A DNA stretch of 64,000 bases from Granulicella mallensis MP5ACTX8 (GCF_000178955.2 NC_016631.1:1612001-1676000), one strand, 5' to 3'; counted from the stretch's first letter, positions 1-8,952 are shown. Notes: generated from the letters alone by a model not told the origin. Numbers and translations are program-made.

Positions 1-887
1 AGAACCGCGTGGAGGAAGCCGGAGCTGGCGAAGCCATCGAACAGGTGGCCGAAGGGAGAACCCGCGCCGCCGAAGAAGAGCAGCGTAGCCACACAGGCGA
101 CGGTGATCATGTTGGCGTACTCGGCCATGAAGAACATCGCGAACTTCATGGAGGAGTACTCGGTGTGATAGCCAGCGACGAGCTCGGACTCGGCTTCAGG
201 AAGGTCGAAGGGAGCGCGGTTGGTCTCGGCGTAGGCGGCCATCAGGTAGATGAAGAAGCCGATGATCTGGCAGCCGCCGAAGACGTTCCACGAACGCATG
301 CCGTGCGCGGACTGCGAGTTGACGATATCGCGCAGCGAGAGCGACTGGGCGCGGAGGACGACGCCGACCAGCGAAAGGCCGAGCGCAAGCTCATAGCTGA
401 CGAGCTGCGCGCTGGCGCGCAGGCTGCCGAAGAGCGAGTACTTGTTGTTCGACGACCAGCCCGAGAGCGCGATGCCGTAGACGCCGATGCTCGTGATGCC
501 GAGGATGACCAGGAGGCCGATGTTGAGGTCGGCGATCTGGAAGAGGTCGACGCCTCCGACCATCGTCTTTGCGCCGAAGGGCACAACGGAGATCGAGATG
601 AGCGCGCAGGAGAGCGCGATGATCGGCGCGAGCACGAAGAGCGGGCGTTCGACGGCGAGGGGCATCATGTCTTCCTTGAGGAAGAGCTTGATGCCATCGG
701 CGAGCGGCTGCAGCAGGCCGAAGGGGCCGACACGCGAGGGTCCCCAGCGGTTCTGCATGCGGCCGAGAACTTTGCGTTCGAGCAGCACGGTGTAGGCCAC
801 CGCCGTGAGCGTGATGACCAGCACCACCACGATCTTGACGATCGTGAGGAGCAGGAAGGTCGTGAAGGATGGAGTAATGTGGCTCAT
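1..887 (-). CDS. nuoH: NADH-quinone oxidoreductase subunit H (partial, C-terminus cut by window edge)
   Basis: Membrane subunit of complex I at the junction between the quinone site and the proton-pumping arm. Translation from the ATG at 887 gives 295 residues that read off the left edge. They contain the strongly conserved NuoH stretch around LLERKVLGRMQNRWGPSRVG (residues about 36-55) and the later AETNRAPFDLPEAESELVAGYHTEYS block, which lines the quinone chamber in this family. Several hydrophobic membrane segments are visible. It lies 94 bp downstream of nuoG on the same strand, so it is part of the nuo operon; nuoI onward would lie beyond the left edge. Identity is clear; only the C-terminus is unseen. 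Confidence 0.95.
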   Translation of the reverse strand, partial: MSHITPSFTTFLLLTIVKIVVVLVITLTAVAYTVLLERKVLGRMQNRWGPSRVGPFGLLQPLADGIKLFLKEDMMPLAVERPLFVLAPIIALSCALISISVVPFGAKTMVGGVDLFQIADLNIGLLVILGITSIGVYGIALSGWSSNNKYSLFGSLRASAQLVSYELALGLSLVGVVLRAQSLSLRDIVNSQSAHGMRSWNVFGGCQIIGFFIYLMAAYAETNRAPFDLPEAESELVAGYHTEYSSMKFAMFFMAEYANMITVACVATLLFFGGAGSPFGHLFDGFASSGFLHAV

Positions 888-981
888 CGTCAGGGTTTCA
901 GGGTCCAGGGCTTATGGCCCAGAGTTCTACGTCGGTTCGGATTTTTATTCAGCTAAGAGCTACGAGGGTTTGAGCAACGAG

Positions 982-3357
982 TTAGTCGGCGGCCAGGTGA
1001 TCGGCGACTTCGGTCTCCTGGTGGCGCTGCACATCCTGCAGCATGGGCGAATAGCGAGTAAGTGAGCCGGAGGTAAAGAGCGTGTCCGACGAGGGCAGAA
1101 CAAGATCCTTGCGGTTTTCGATCTGCACGAGGCCCGTTGACGCAGGGGCGATGTGCTGGTCGTTGCCGCTGAGAAGCTGCAGGCGAAGGAGTTTGTCGTA
1201 GCCGGGAACGACGCGCTGGATCTCGTCGAGGATAGCGAAGGGATCGAAGGGGCTGAGCTTCGGCTCCATGTTGTTGGCCATGAGCCATACCGCATGGCGA
1301 TCGGCTTCGCCCGATTGTGCGCCGCGGCTCTGGCCCATGTCGGCGCGGAGGCCCTTGCCGAAGGGCACGAGCGTCTTGATGTCGTGGCCCATGTTGTCGG
1401 CGAGGCGGACGATGAGCTCGAAGTCGGAGCGGGCACCGCCCTTGTCGGCGGCCTTGCTGACAAGCTGGAGATCGCCGTAGCTGTTGGTGACGGAGCCGGC
1501 CTTCTCGTAGAGGTTGGCTGCAGGGAAGACGACGTCGGCGAGCTGTGCGGTCTCGGTGAGGAAGAGGTCCTGCACGATGACGAAGGTTTCTTTGAGCGCA
1601 GAAGGATCGATGCCGAAGCGCTTGATGGGGTTCGAGCCGACGACGTAGAGCGCCGAGAGCTTGCCGGCAGTGGCGGCGTCGAACATGGCCAGCAGGTCGA
1701 GACCGGCCTGTGCGGGGGCGCTGTACTCGGTCGCCAGAGCGGAGCCGGAGATCGGCTGGTAGCCGGGCAGAGCGTCGGGCAGAAGGCCCATGTCAGAGGC
1801 ACCGCGCGAGTTGACGTAGTCGGCCATGAGACCGAACTCGGCGTTGGGCAGAGCCTTGATGAGGTTGGCGAGTTCGCCGCCCCGGACCTCGTTGCCGATC
1901 AGAACGACGAGTTTCTCTTCACCCTTGATGGCGGAGCGGAAGTTGGAGAGCTCATCCGCCTGCGCCACGATAGAGGAGGCCTCGGCGGAGCTGTCATTGC
2001 CCGCGAGGTAGCTGGCGAGGGCTCCGTAGCCGAACTGCTGGACCTGGATGAAGCTCTTGGCCTGGCGGCGCAGCTTGATCTCTTCGTGGTTCGCGATGTA
2101 GACGCGAGCTTTGTTCAGGCGAACGTTGGTACGCAGGTTCCAGGCGGTAAGCGGTGCCTGGTTGGTGGGATCGCCGCCGATGACCAGCAGTGCCTGGGCC
2201 TTTTCGACGCTGCGCTGTGAGGCGAACCTGCCGGTGGTGCCCTGGAGGGCATTAGCGAGGGTGACGTAGTCTGCGGTGCGATGGTGGTCGATGTTATTCG
2301 TGCCGATCACCGTGCGAGCGAACTTCTGCAGGAGGTAGTTCTCCTCGTTCGTGGTGCGGTTCGATCCGATGACGCCGATGGACTGCGCGCCGTGCTGGTC
2401 GCGGAGTTCACGCAGCTTCTTGCCGGCGAAGCGCAGAGCCTCATCCCAGGAGACGGGCTTGAGCTTGCCGTCGGCCTGGCGGACGAGCGGCGAGGTGAGG
2501 CGCTCAATATTGTTGGTGAAGTCGAAGGCGTAGCGGCCCTTGTTGCAGAGGAAGTCGCCGTTCATGCCGGACTTGTCGCGGTTGTCGCCGCGAACGATCT
2601 CGGAGCCGTCGGAGACGGAGCGCACGCCGAGGGTGGTCTTGCAGCCGTCGCCGCAGTGCGTGCAGACGGTGGCGACGTGGTTCATCTCCCAGGGGCGGGT
2701 CTTGTAGCGATAGGTGCCGCTGGTGAGCGCGCCCACCGGGCAGGCATCGATGCACATGCCGCACTGCTCGCAGTCGAGGTTGGGCAGGTCTTCCGGCGAA
2801 AGCTGAGCGGGGACGTTCGGAGCGATGACCGACGAGCTGCCGCGGTTCTGGATGCCGAGAGCGAAGACGTCCATGCCTTCGCCGCACATGCGGACGCAGC
2901 GGTAGCAGAGGATGCAGCGCGGGCGGTCGAAGTAGACCACGGGCGACCACTTCTGCTCTTCGCGATGGTTCTTGGGTTCGGTGTAGAAGGAGTCCGCCGC
3001 ACCGTACTTGAAGGTCATGTCCTGCAACTCGCACTCGCCGCCGGCGTCGCAGACGGGGCAGTCGAGCGGATGGTTGCCGAGCAGGAGCTGCAGCGTGGCT
3101 TTGCGGGCCTGGGCGATCTCCGGGGTCTCGGTGGTGACGTTCATGCCCTCGGCGACCGGGGTGGTGCAGGCGGTCTGGAGCTTGGGCATCTTCTCGATGC
3201 GCACCACGCACATGCGGCAGGCAGCTTGCAACGAGAGATTGGGGTAGTAACAGAAGGCGGGAATCTCGATGCCGGCAGACTTGCAGGCATCAATGAGCAG
3301 CGTGCCTGCGGGTGCGGTGAGTTTCTGGCCGTCTACGGTAAAGGTTACGTCTGGCAT
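982..3357 (-). CDS. nuoG: NADH-quinone oxidoreductase subunit G
   Basis: Large Fe-S subunit of the peripheral arm of complex I, carrying electrons from the NADH site toward the quinone. The 791-residue product has a [2Fe-2S] site (Cys36, 47, 50, 64), a His-Cys3 [4Fe-4S] site (His96, Cys100, 103, 109) and ferredoxin-like clusters (Cys148, 151, 154, 158 and Cys196, 199, 202, 206). A further CxxCxxxC at 232-239 opens the molybdopterin-oxidoreductase-like region. The C-terminal half is the degenerate Mo-bisPGD fold, with no evidence of bound Mo. The product is shorter than the E. coli protein (about 900 residues). It is separated from nuoF by a thioredoxin-like gene, which is not the textbook order. 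Confidence 0.96.
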   Translation of the reverse strand: MPDVTFTVDGQKLTAPAGTLLIDACKSAGIEIPAFCYYPNLSLQAACRMCVVRIEKMPKLQTACTTPVAEGMNVTTETPEIAQARKATLQLLLGNHPLDCPVCDAGGECELQDMTFKYGAADSFYTEPKNHREEQKWSPVVYFDRPRCILCYRCVRMCGEGMDVFALGIQNRGSSSVIAPNVPAQLSPEDLPNLDCEQCGMCIDACPVGALTSGTYRYKTRPWEMNHVATVCTHCGDGCKTTLGVRSVSDGSEIVRGDNRDKSGMNGDFLCNKGRYAFDFTNNIERLTSPLVRQADGKLKPVSWDEALRFAGKKLRELRDQHGAQSIGVIGSNRTTNEENYLLQKFARTVIGTNNIDHHRTADYVTLANALQGTTGRFASQRSVEKAQALLVIGGDPTNQAPLTAWNLRTNVRLNKARVYIANHEEIKLRRQAKSFIQVQQFGYGALASYLAGNDSSAEASSIVAQADELSNFRSAIKGEEKLVVLIGNEVRGGELANLIKALPNAEFGLMADYVNSRGASDMGLLPDALPGYQPISGSALATEYSAPAQAGLDLLAMFDAATAGKLSALYVVGSNPIKRFGIDPSALKETFVIVQDLFLTETAQLADVVFPAANLYEKAGSVTNSYGDLQLVSKAADKGGARSDFELIVRLADNMGHDIKTLVPFGKGLRADMGQSRGAQSGEADRHAVWLMANNMEPKLSPFDPFAILDEIQRVVPGYDKLLRLQLLSGNDQHIAPASTGLVQIENRKDLVLPSSDTLFTSGSLTRYSPMLQDVQRHQETEVADHLAAD

Positions 3358-3441
3358 AGGCTTCTCTAAATCCTACCGGGAACTGGTGTGTGCGGCGTAA
3401 AGCGCGTGAGGTGGAGGGTGGCGATGGGCATCGATTCGACT

Positions 3442-4146
3442 TTAGCTCCGTCCACTCTTTGCTTGTTTTGCCGGTTGTGCTGGGGTTGCAGCATTTCTGG
3501 CCTGTGAGACTGCTGCATCCACCACAGAGCGAATGCGTGTTGGGTCGTCGTAGCTATTGTTGCCTGTACCGCATACGACCTGTTGCTTGTCTTTGCTGAC
3601 GACGATGATGGTTGGGGTGTATTCCACGTTGATGCGGCGGCCCAATTCAAAGTCGCCGCGAACGGCGTTGGCGAGCGATCCGTCCGGGTCCATCACGAAA
3701 GGCATTCGCTGGTTATGGCGTTGCAGCCAGTTCTCTGTAAACCTCTGCAGGTCGTCTCTGTTGGCAATAGAGTTCTGTGCGGCAAAGACATCGCTGCGAT
3801 ACTCATCGGCGAGCTTGGGGCTGATTTTATTTTGGATGTAGCGGGCGCAAACCGCCCCCTGTTGCGTCCAGATGTGAGCTTCAATTGGAAAATCGAAACG
3901 CAGTATCGGCACGTGTGTCGCAGCCGCAACCTGGAGCTCGATAGGATGCGCGTGCGCACAAGCTGGGCAGCCGAGATCTTCGAATACAACGATGGCGACT
4001 TTGCTTCCGGCGGGTGGCTTCAGCAGAGATAAATTGTGCAGGCCGTTGCTCGGCGGAGTTCCGGCGAACTGGGCCTGTACGGCCAGCGGCATAAGGGAGG
4101 TTGCAAGAGCAAGAGCACCGATTTTAAGAAAACTGAACAGCTTCAT
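3442..4146 (-). CDS. Secreted DsbA/thioredoxin-fold protein with CPAC motif
   Basis: Probable periplasmic thiol-disulfide oxidoreductase. The start at 4146 is preferred over the upstream in-frame start at 4167 because AAGGAG lies about 10 nt before it and the product then opens with a clear Sec signal (basic MKLFSFLK, hydrophobic core, cut near VQAQ). The mature part has a CPAC redox motif (Cys60, Cys63) after a beta strand ending VVFEDLG, a long helical insert as in DsbA/DsbG, and the cis-Pro loop near VEYTPTIIV. It is 234 residues, normal for single-domain DsbA-like proteins. It lies between nuoF (54 bp upstream) and nuoG (84 bp downstream) on the same strand, so it is probably cotranscribed with complex I. 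Its substrate is unknown; a link to complex I is inferred only from position. Base composition is somewhat lower in GC than the nuo genes. Confidence 0.85.
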   Translation of the reverse strand: MKLFSFLKIGALALATSLMPLAVQAQFAGTPPSNGLHNLSLLKPPAGSKVAIVVFEDLGCPACAHAHPIELQVAAATHVPILRFDFPIEAHIWTQQGAVCARYIQNKISPKLADEYRSDVFAAQNSIANRDDLQRFTENWLQRHNQRMPFVMDPDGSLANAVRGDFELGRRINVEYTPTIIVVSKDKQQVVCGTGNNSYDDPTRIRSVVDAAVSQARNAATPAQPAKQAKSGRS

Positions 4147-4200
4147 CGACTTCTTTCTCCTTCCCATGACCTACCGAAACCAAAGAGCATCGGTTCGTTC

Positions 4201-5535
4201 TTAGTGTGCGCCTGCGAGTTCCGGTTCGCCGACCGGTTGAATCTGAATGAGAGGGTGCTCGACGCGAGCGCCCGCCAGGTACTCCTCGAACTCGGAGCGG
4301 AACTTCTTGATGAAGCCGATGGTGGGCATCGCAGCGGCGTCGCCAAGCGGGCAGAAGGTGCGGCCCAGCATATTTTCGGCGAGGTACTGAATGTTGTCGA
4401 TGTCCTTCTTGTTGCCGCCGCCCGCGTGGAAGCGTGTCAGCGTCTTCTTGAGCCAGTCCGTGCCTTCGCGGCAGGGGATGCACCAGCCGCAGGACTCGTG
4501 CTGGTAGAAGCGGATGGTGCGCAGCGCGAATTCGACGATGGAGACGGACTCATCGAGCACGACGATGCCGCCCGAGCCGAGCATGGTGCCGGCCTTGCCC
4601 ATCTGGTCGAAGTCCAGGCCTACGTCAATTTCATCAGCCTTGAGCACCGGGCAGGAGGAGCCGCCGGGGACGACGGCCTTCAGCTGCTTGCCGCCCTTGA
4701 TGCCGCCCGCGACCTCGTAGATCGCCTTGCGCAATGAGTAGCCCATCGGAAGCTCGTAGACGCCGGGGCGCTCCACGTGTCCGGAGATGCCGAAGAGGCG
4801 CGTGCCGCCGTTGCGTTCGCTGCCAAGCTTGGCATAGGCCTCGCCGCCCATCAGCAGGATGTGCGGGGCGTTGGCAATGGTCTCGGCGTTGTTGATAACC
4901 GTGGGGCCGCCATAGAGGCCGACGACGGCGGGGAAGGGAGGCTTGATGCGCGGCACGCCGCGCTTGCCTTCGAGAGACTCCATCAGAGCCGACTCTTCGC
5001 CGACTTCGTAAGCGCCCGCGCCGGTCTGGGTGATGATGTCGAAGTCCACACCCTCTTTGCCGAAGATGTTCTTGCCGAGGAAGCCCTTGGCGTAGGCGTC
5101 AGCGACGGCCTTTTCGACGATCTTGAGCAGGTAGCGGTACTCGCCGCGCAGATAGATGAAGCCCATCTTTGCGCCGATGGCGAGGCCCGCGATCATGGTG
5201 CCTTCGATGATCGCATGGGGGTCGTGCAGGAAGATGACGTGATCTTTGCAGGTGCCGGGCTCGGATTCGTCGCCGTTGACGAGTACGTACTTGGGCTTCT
5301 CGGAGACCTTAGGGACGAACGACCACTTCATGCCGGTGGGGAAGCCTGCGCCGCCACGACCGCGAAGGCCGCTGGCCTTCATCTCATTGACGATCCACTC
5401 GGGACCCTGTTCGATGGCCTTCTGGACGGCCTTGTAGCCGTCGAGTTCAACATACTTATCGATCTCGGCCGCGCCCATGCCGAAGCGGCGGGAGACGACT
5501 TTGACTTCATCGGGATGGGAGACGAGGGTAGGCAT
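4201..5535 (-). CDS. nuoF: NADH-quinone oxidoreductase subunit F (NADH/FMN-binding)
   Basis: Catalytic subunit that oxidises NADH with FMN and passes electrons to a [4Fe-4S] cluster. The 444-residue product shows the nucleotide/FMN glycine-rich segment GRGGAGFPTGMKW, a second glycine-rich segment around GAGAYEVGEESALMESLEG, and the C-terminal cluster ligands in ESCGWCIPCREG followed by a distant Cys in RTFCPLGDAA. In E. coli the second motif reads YICGEE, as I recall; the YEVGEE form here is a variation. The gene abuts nuoE: its ATG at 5535 directly follows the nuoE stop at 5536, which implies translational coupling. Confidence 0.96.
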   Translation of the reverse strand: MPTLVSHPDEVKVVSRRFGMGAAEIDKYVELDGYKAVQKAIEQGPEWIVNEMKASGLRGRGGAGFPTGMKWSFVPKVSEKPKYVLVNGDESEPGTCKDHVIFLHDPHAIIEGTMIAGLAIGAKMGFIYLRGEYRYLLKIVEKAVADAYAKGFLGKNIFGKEGVDFDIITQTGAGAYEVGEESALMESLEGKRGVPRIKPPFPAVVGLYGGPTVINNAETIANAPHILLMGGEAYAKLGSERNGGTRLFGISGHVERPGVYELPMGYSLRKAIYEVAGGIKGGKQLKAVVPGGSSCPVLKADEIDVGLDFDQMGKAGTMLGSGGIVVLDESVSIVEFALRTIRFYQHESCGWCIPCREGTDWLKKTLTRFHAGGGNKKDIDNIQYLAENMLGRTFCPLGDAAAMPTIGFIKKFRSEFEEYLAGARVEHPLIQIQPVGEPELAGAH

Positions 5536-6045
5536 CTACTTCACATCCTTTCCGCGGCCTTCGCGGTAGTCGGCGAGGACGGCGTCCATCTTGGCGGGGG
5601 TAAGGTCGTCGTGGAAGTCGTAGTTCACCTGCACAGCGGGGGCCCAGCAGCAGGCGCCGATGCACTCAACCTCTTCGAGCGAGAAGAGGCCGTCGGGGGT
5701 GACGCCTTTATGGCCGATGCCCAGGGTGTGCTTGCAGTGGTCGAGCAGCTCAAAGCCGCCGCGCAGCATGCAGGAGATGTTGGTGCAGACCTGCACGTTG
5801 TACTTGCCGGCAGGCTTGGTGCGGAGCATCGAGTAGTAGCTGAGGACGTTGCGGACGTCGAGCTCGAGCAGGTCGAGGCGCTTGGCTAGCTCCGCTACGA
5901 CTTCATCGCTGACATAGCCGACCTCATCCTGCGCGTAGAGCAGCATGGGGATGAGCGCCGAGCGCTTGACGGGATAGATCGTGGCCAGCTTGTCGAAGCG
6001 GGCGGCGGTCTCGGGAGAGAAGATCGTGTTGGCGATGGCGGCCAT
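5536..6045 (-). CDS. nuoE: NADH-quinone oxidoreductase subunit E
   Basis: 24-kDa thioredoxin-fold [2Fe-2S] subunit that pairs with NuoF. The ATG at 6045 (MAAIANTIF) gives 169 residues, the family size. Extending upstream in frame would translate a dispersed palindromic repeat (residues like SSPQGICFTRTT), which is clearly not protein. Cluster ligands are visible as CTNISC in the middle and ECIGACC near the C-terminus. The 5' flank (6046-6180) is an inverted pair of the repeat, so the distance from the upstream gene has been enlarged by repeat insertion. Confidence 0.95.
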   Translation of the reverse strand: MAAIANTIFSPETAARFDKLATIYPVKRSALIPMLLYAQDEVGYVSDEVVAELAKRLDLLELDVRNVLSYYSMLRTKPAGKYNVQVCTNISCMLRGGFELLDHCKHTLGIGHKGVTPDGLFSLEEVECIGACCWAPAVQVNYDFHDDLTPAKMDAVLADYREGRGKDVK

Positions 6046-6075
6046 GTGATTCCTAGCGTCCTCGGTGGTGCGGGT

Positions 6076-6175
6076 GAAGCAGATCCCTTGCGGGGATGAC
6101 AGAAAGAAAAGCAACAACAACGACTTTTGGTCTTCGCCTTTCTGGTTGTCATCCCCGTAGGGGATCTGGTTCTGC
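6076..6175. repeat. Dispersed palindromic repeat, family 1 (two A units, inverted pair)
   Basis: A left unit with core GATCCCTTGCGGGGATGACA and a right unit with the inverse complement, separated by about 20 bp, can fold into one long hairpin. The same core (usually ATTCCCTGCGGGAATGACAA) with the tail CCAGAAAAGCAA recurs at many places in this window, always between genes. Confidence 0.8.
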
Positions 6176-6205
6176 AGCGGCGACAACCATCCAGGTAAAA
6201 CCAGA

Positions 6206-6511
6206 CTACTGCGGCGGGTGCATCATCTCGCGTGCCAGCCGCTCGGCGGCGAGATCCATCTCTTCTTCAGCAGCGTGGTTGAGGCTTACGCTGCCGTTTT
6301 CCTGGAGCGCGAAGGGAACGGCTGCTTCGTCGCTGTGTTGCATCTCGTGCTGCGTGAACTTGAGCCATCTGCTGCCAACGCGGAGGGTAATCTCTTCGGC
6401 GCTGACTTCGACTACGGCGTGCTGCGGTGCGTTGAGTCCGTGGGCGGCTGCGTAACTGCGGAGCAGAGACGCCCAGGAGGTCCAGAGTTCGGTGTGGAGG
6501 CGTTCGTTGAT
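6206..6511 (-). CDS. Small conserved-looking hypothetical protein between nuoD and nuoE, no canonical start
   Basis: Not recognised. The minus-strand frame ending at TAG 6208-6206 reads about 100 residues of convincing protein: INERLHTELWTSWASLLRSY near the start, then a beta-rich middle (VVEVSAEEITLRVGSRWLKF) and an acidic helical end (EEEMDLAAERLAREMM). There is no ATG, GTG or TTG in the open frame before an ATG at about residue 56. The frame stays open back to a TGA at 6595, but that upstream part is the family 1 repeat (6541-6585). The coordinate given is the ATC at 6511, where protein-like sequence begins. Either a rare start (ATC, ATT or CTG) is used, or the repeat has displaced the start and the gene is damaged. 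Position and strand suggest a complex I-linked accessory gene. Confidence 0.55.
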   Translation of the reverse strand: MNERLHTELWTSWASLLRSYAAAHGLNAPQHAVVEVSAEEITLRVGSRWLKFTQHEMQHSDEAAVPFALQENGSVSLNHAAEEEMDLAAERLAREMMHPPQ

Positions 6512-6540
6512 TGTGGCCTCCGGTTCCGTGCAACTACGGT

Positions 6541-6585
6541 GAAGCAGATTCCCTGCGGGAATGACAACAAGAAAAACAAAAGCGG
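6541..6585. repeat. Dispersed repeat, family 1 (single A unit)
   Basis: GCAGATTCCCTGCGGGAATG followed by ACAACAAGAAAAACAAAAGC. It fills the space between the nuoD stop and the small downstream gene and overlaps the place where that gene's start codon should be. Confidence 0.8.
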
Positions 6586-7911
6586 TTAGCGGTCAATTGC
6601 TCCCAGCACGATATCAATAGAGCCGATGACGGCAACGACATCGGCGAGAAGTCTGCCCTTGCACATGGTTTCGAGCGCCTGCAGGGTGGCGAAGTCGGCG
6701 TTGCGCATGTGCACACGGTAGGGCTTGGCTGTACCGTCGGATACGACGTAGTAGTTCATCATGCCGTGCGGTGCTTCGACCGAACTGGTGGCCTCGCCGG
6801 CCGGAACCTGGAAGCCTTCCGTGACGATCTTGAAGTGATGGATGAGCGACTCCATCTGGGTCTTCATCTGCTCGCGGTCGGGCAGAACGATCTTCGGGGC
6901 ATCGGCCGTGATGCGGCCTTCGGGCATGCCATCGAGAGCCTGGAGGCAGATCTTTACCGACTCGCGCAGCTCCTGCATACGGACGAGGTAGCGAGCCCAG
7001 ACGTCCCCTACTGTGGAGGTCGGGACGTTGAACTGGAACTTCTCGTAGCTGGAATACGGCATATCCCGGCGCAGATCGAAATCGATGCCGGACGCACGCA
7101 GGGGAGGGCCGGTAACGCCAAGGGCAATGGCGTCCGCCGCCGAGAGGAAGCCGACACCCTCCAGGCGCGAGCGCCAGATAGGATTGCCGTTCAGCAGCCC
7201 CTCGTACTCCTCGATCTTGGAGGGGAAGTCCTTGAGGAAGGCGCGAATCTGCTTATAAAGATCGAGCGGGGGCTCCAGGGACACGCCGCCGATGCGGATG
7301 TAGCTGGTCATCATGCGCTGGCCACTGACGGCCTCGAAGATGCGCAGCAACTGCTCGCGCTCGCGGAAGCAGTAGAGGAAGACGGTGAGCGCGCCGATGT
7401 CCATGGCGTGCGTGCCGAGCCAGACCAGATGCGAGTTGATGCGCATCAACTCGTTGAAGAGCACGCGAAGCCACTGGGCGCGGTCCGGGATTTCGAGTTG
7501 CAGCAGCTTCTCTACTGCCAGCGCGTAGGCCAGATTGTTGGTCATCGGCGCAAGGTAATCGATGCGGTCGGTCAGGGGCACGACCTGCTGGTAGAACTTG
7601 GCTTCGCAGGTCTTCTCGATGCCGGTGTGGAGATAGCCGATATCGGGTGCGAGCGAGACGATGGTTTCGCCGTCGATTTCCACGACGAGCCGGAGAACTC
7701 CGTGGGTCGAGGGGTGCTGCGGACCCATGTTCAGGATCATCGTGTGGTCGGAGATGGCGTCGGCGCCGCGCGGCTTATGGCCGGAGACGGACTCTTCGAC
7801 GACATCCTTCACGTCAGGGATGATGAGGTCTTCAGCGGGACGGAAGCCGGCGAGCGTGGCTCCGGTTGTGTCGCGTACAGCGGGTTTCTCGAGATCTTCT
7901 ACAAATGCCAT
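6586..7911 (-). CDS. nuoD: NADH-quinone oxidoreductase subunit D
   Basis: 49-kDa quinone-site subunit of complex I, related to the large subunit of NiFe hydrogenases. The ATG at 7911 gives 441 residues with the conserved MGPQHPSTHGVLRL block near residues 60-75 and the typical later motifs (YLHTGIEKTCE, RINSHLVWLG, GVSLEPP). A longer upstream reading would only translate nuoC out of frame. The nuoC stop overlaps this start by one base (TAATG), which shows tight coupling. An N-terminal extension of about 60 residues precedes the conserved core. Confidence 0.96.
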   Translation of the reverse strand: MAFVEDLEKPAVRDTTGATLAGFRPAEDLIIPDVKDVVEESVSGHKPRGADAISDHTMILNMGPQHPSTHGVLRLVVEIDGETIVSLAPDIGYLHTGIEKTCEAKFYQQVVPLTDRIDYLAPMTNNLAYALAVEKLLQLEIPDRAQWLRVLFNELMRINSHLVWLGTHAMDIGALTVFLYCFREREQLLRIFEAVSGQRMMTSYIRIGGVSLEPPLDLYKQIRAFLKDFPSKIEEYEGLLNGNPIWRSRLEGVGFLSAADAIALGVTGPPLRASGIDFDLRRDMPYSSYEKFQFNVPTSTVGDVWARYLVRMQELRESVKICLQALDGMPEGRITADAPKIVLPDREQMKTQMESLIHHFKIVTEGFQVPAGEATSSVEAPHGMMNYYVVSDGTAKPYRVHMRNADFATLQALETMCKGRLLADVVAVIGSIDIVLGAIDR

Positions 7912-8417
7912 TAGCGGTATCCCTCTACGGGGTAGTCCTTGCGGAGTGGATGGCCTTCCCAGTTGTCGGGCATCATGATGCGGGTCAGGCGTGGGTGGCC
8001 GCCGAAGTGAACGCCGAAGAGGTCGAAGACTTCGCGCTCGTAGAAGTTGGCCGAGGGCCAGACGGAGGTGATGGAGTCGATGCTTTGGCCTTCCGAGATG
8101 CGGGCGACGAGCCGGATGCGCTGCTTCAGGCCGAAGCTGAGGATCGAGTAGCAGATCTGAAAGCGTGGTTCGGTGGGGTACCAGTCGACGGCGGTTACAT
8201 CTTCGAGGAAGTTGTAACCCGCGGCCTGGGCTGCCTTGGCGGCAGCGATGATGGTGTCGGGCGCTACGGTAAGGGTGAGCTCTTTGCGGTCCCACTTGGC
8301 ATCGACGATGAGGTCGGCCAGGCCTTTGATCGCGGCGTGGTCAGCCAGGGCGGCGGTAACGGCTTCTTTGCCGAAACAGGCCTCGGGGGTAGCGGGATTG
8401 GTGATTGCGTCAGCCAT
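7911..8417 (-). CDS. nuoC: NADH-quinone oxidoreductase subunit C
   Basis: 30-kDa subunit of the peripheral arm. The 168-residue product has the family signature YEREVFDLFGVHFGGHPRL and ends with the typical HPLRKDYPVEGYR. It is a separate gene, not a NuoCD fusion. Six bases separate it from the nuoA stop upstream, so there is no room for nuoB, which normally lies between A and C. Confidence 0.96.
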   Translation of the reverse strand: MADAITNPATPEACFGKEAVTAALADHAAIKGLADLIVDAKWDRKELTLTVAPDTIIAAAKAAQAAGYNFLEDVTAVDWYPTEPRFQICYSILSFGLKQRIRLVARISEGQSIDSITSVWPSANFYEREVFDLFGVHFGGHPRLTRIMMPDNWEGHPLRKDYPVEGYR

Positions 8418-8423
8418 AAAGTC

Positions 8424-8837
8424 CTAGAGGTCCGCCTTATCGTTCGACCAGTTGAGGATGCCCTTCTTCCAGACATAGAAGAGGCCGACGGCTACGAAGC
8501 CGATGTAGACCAGCATCTCCCAGAAGCCGAAGAGGCGCGAGCCGGTGATGCCGGGCAGGCGACGGTAGATGACCGCCCACGGAAGCATGAAGACGGCTTC
8601 GACGTCGAAGAGGATGAAGAGCATCGCCACCATGTAGAAGCGGACGGAGAAGCGGCCGCGAGCGTCGCCGACCGGGTCCATGCCGCACTCGTAGGCTCCG
8701 AGCTTGGTGCGCGAGCGCTTGTGCTTGCCAATAAAGAACGAGGCTCCGACCATGCCGCCGGCGAGGCCCACGGCGACGAGGATCTGAAGCACGAGAGGAA
8801 GATATTGCCAGATGTATGGGTAGCTCTGCATGGGCAT
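8424..8837 (-). CDS. nuoA: NADH-quinone oxidoreductase subunit A
   Basis: Small membrane subunit next to the quinone site. The ATG at 8837 gives 137 residues with three membrane segments and the conserved loop LGAYECGMDPVGDARGRFSV, followed by FILFDVEAVFMLPWA. An in-frame TTG at 8864 and a second ATG at 8831 are alternatives; none has a strong Shine-Dalgarno. This is the first gene of the operon; upstream lies a short gap and then prepilin peptidase on the same strand. Confidence 0.93.
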   Translation of the reverse strand: MPMQSYPYIWQYLPLVLQILVAVGLAGGMVGASFFIGKHKRSRTKLGAYECGMDPVGDARGRFSVRFYMVAMLFILFDVEAVFMLPWAVIYRRLPGITGSRLFGFWEMLVYIGFVAVGLFYVWKKGILNWSNDKADL

Positions 8838-8952
8838 TTTTAAGTGTAGGAGTGAGTCGGTCAAGGGTCAAGCAGCGAACGGGGATAAGGGGTTGCAAGG
8901 GGCGATTAGCGGGTGGTGATTTGCAGTTCCTTGGTTTTGTCTACGATGAGCG

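Noticed and set aside
9..956. Long plus-strand ORF opposite nuoH
   Set aside because: Its composition (Glu/Asp/Arg-rich, no motif) is typical of the antisense of a GC-rich gene, and the minus strand encodes clear NuoH.
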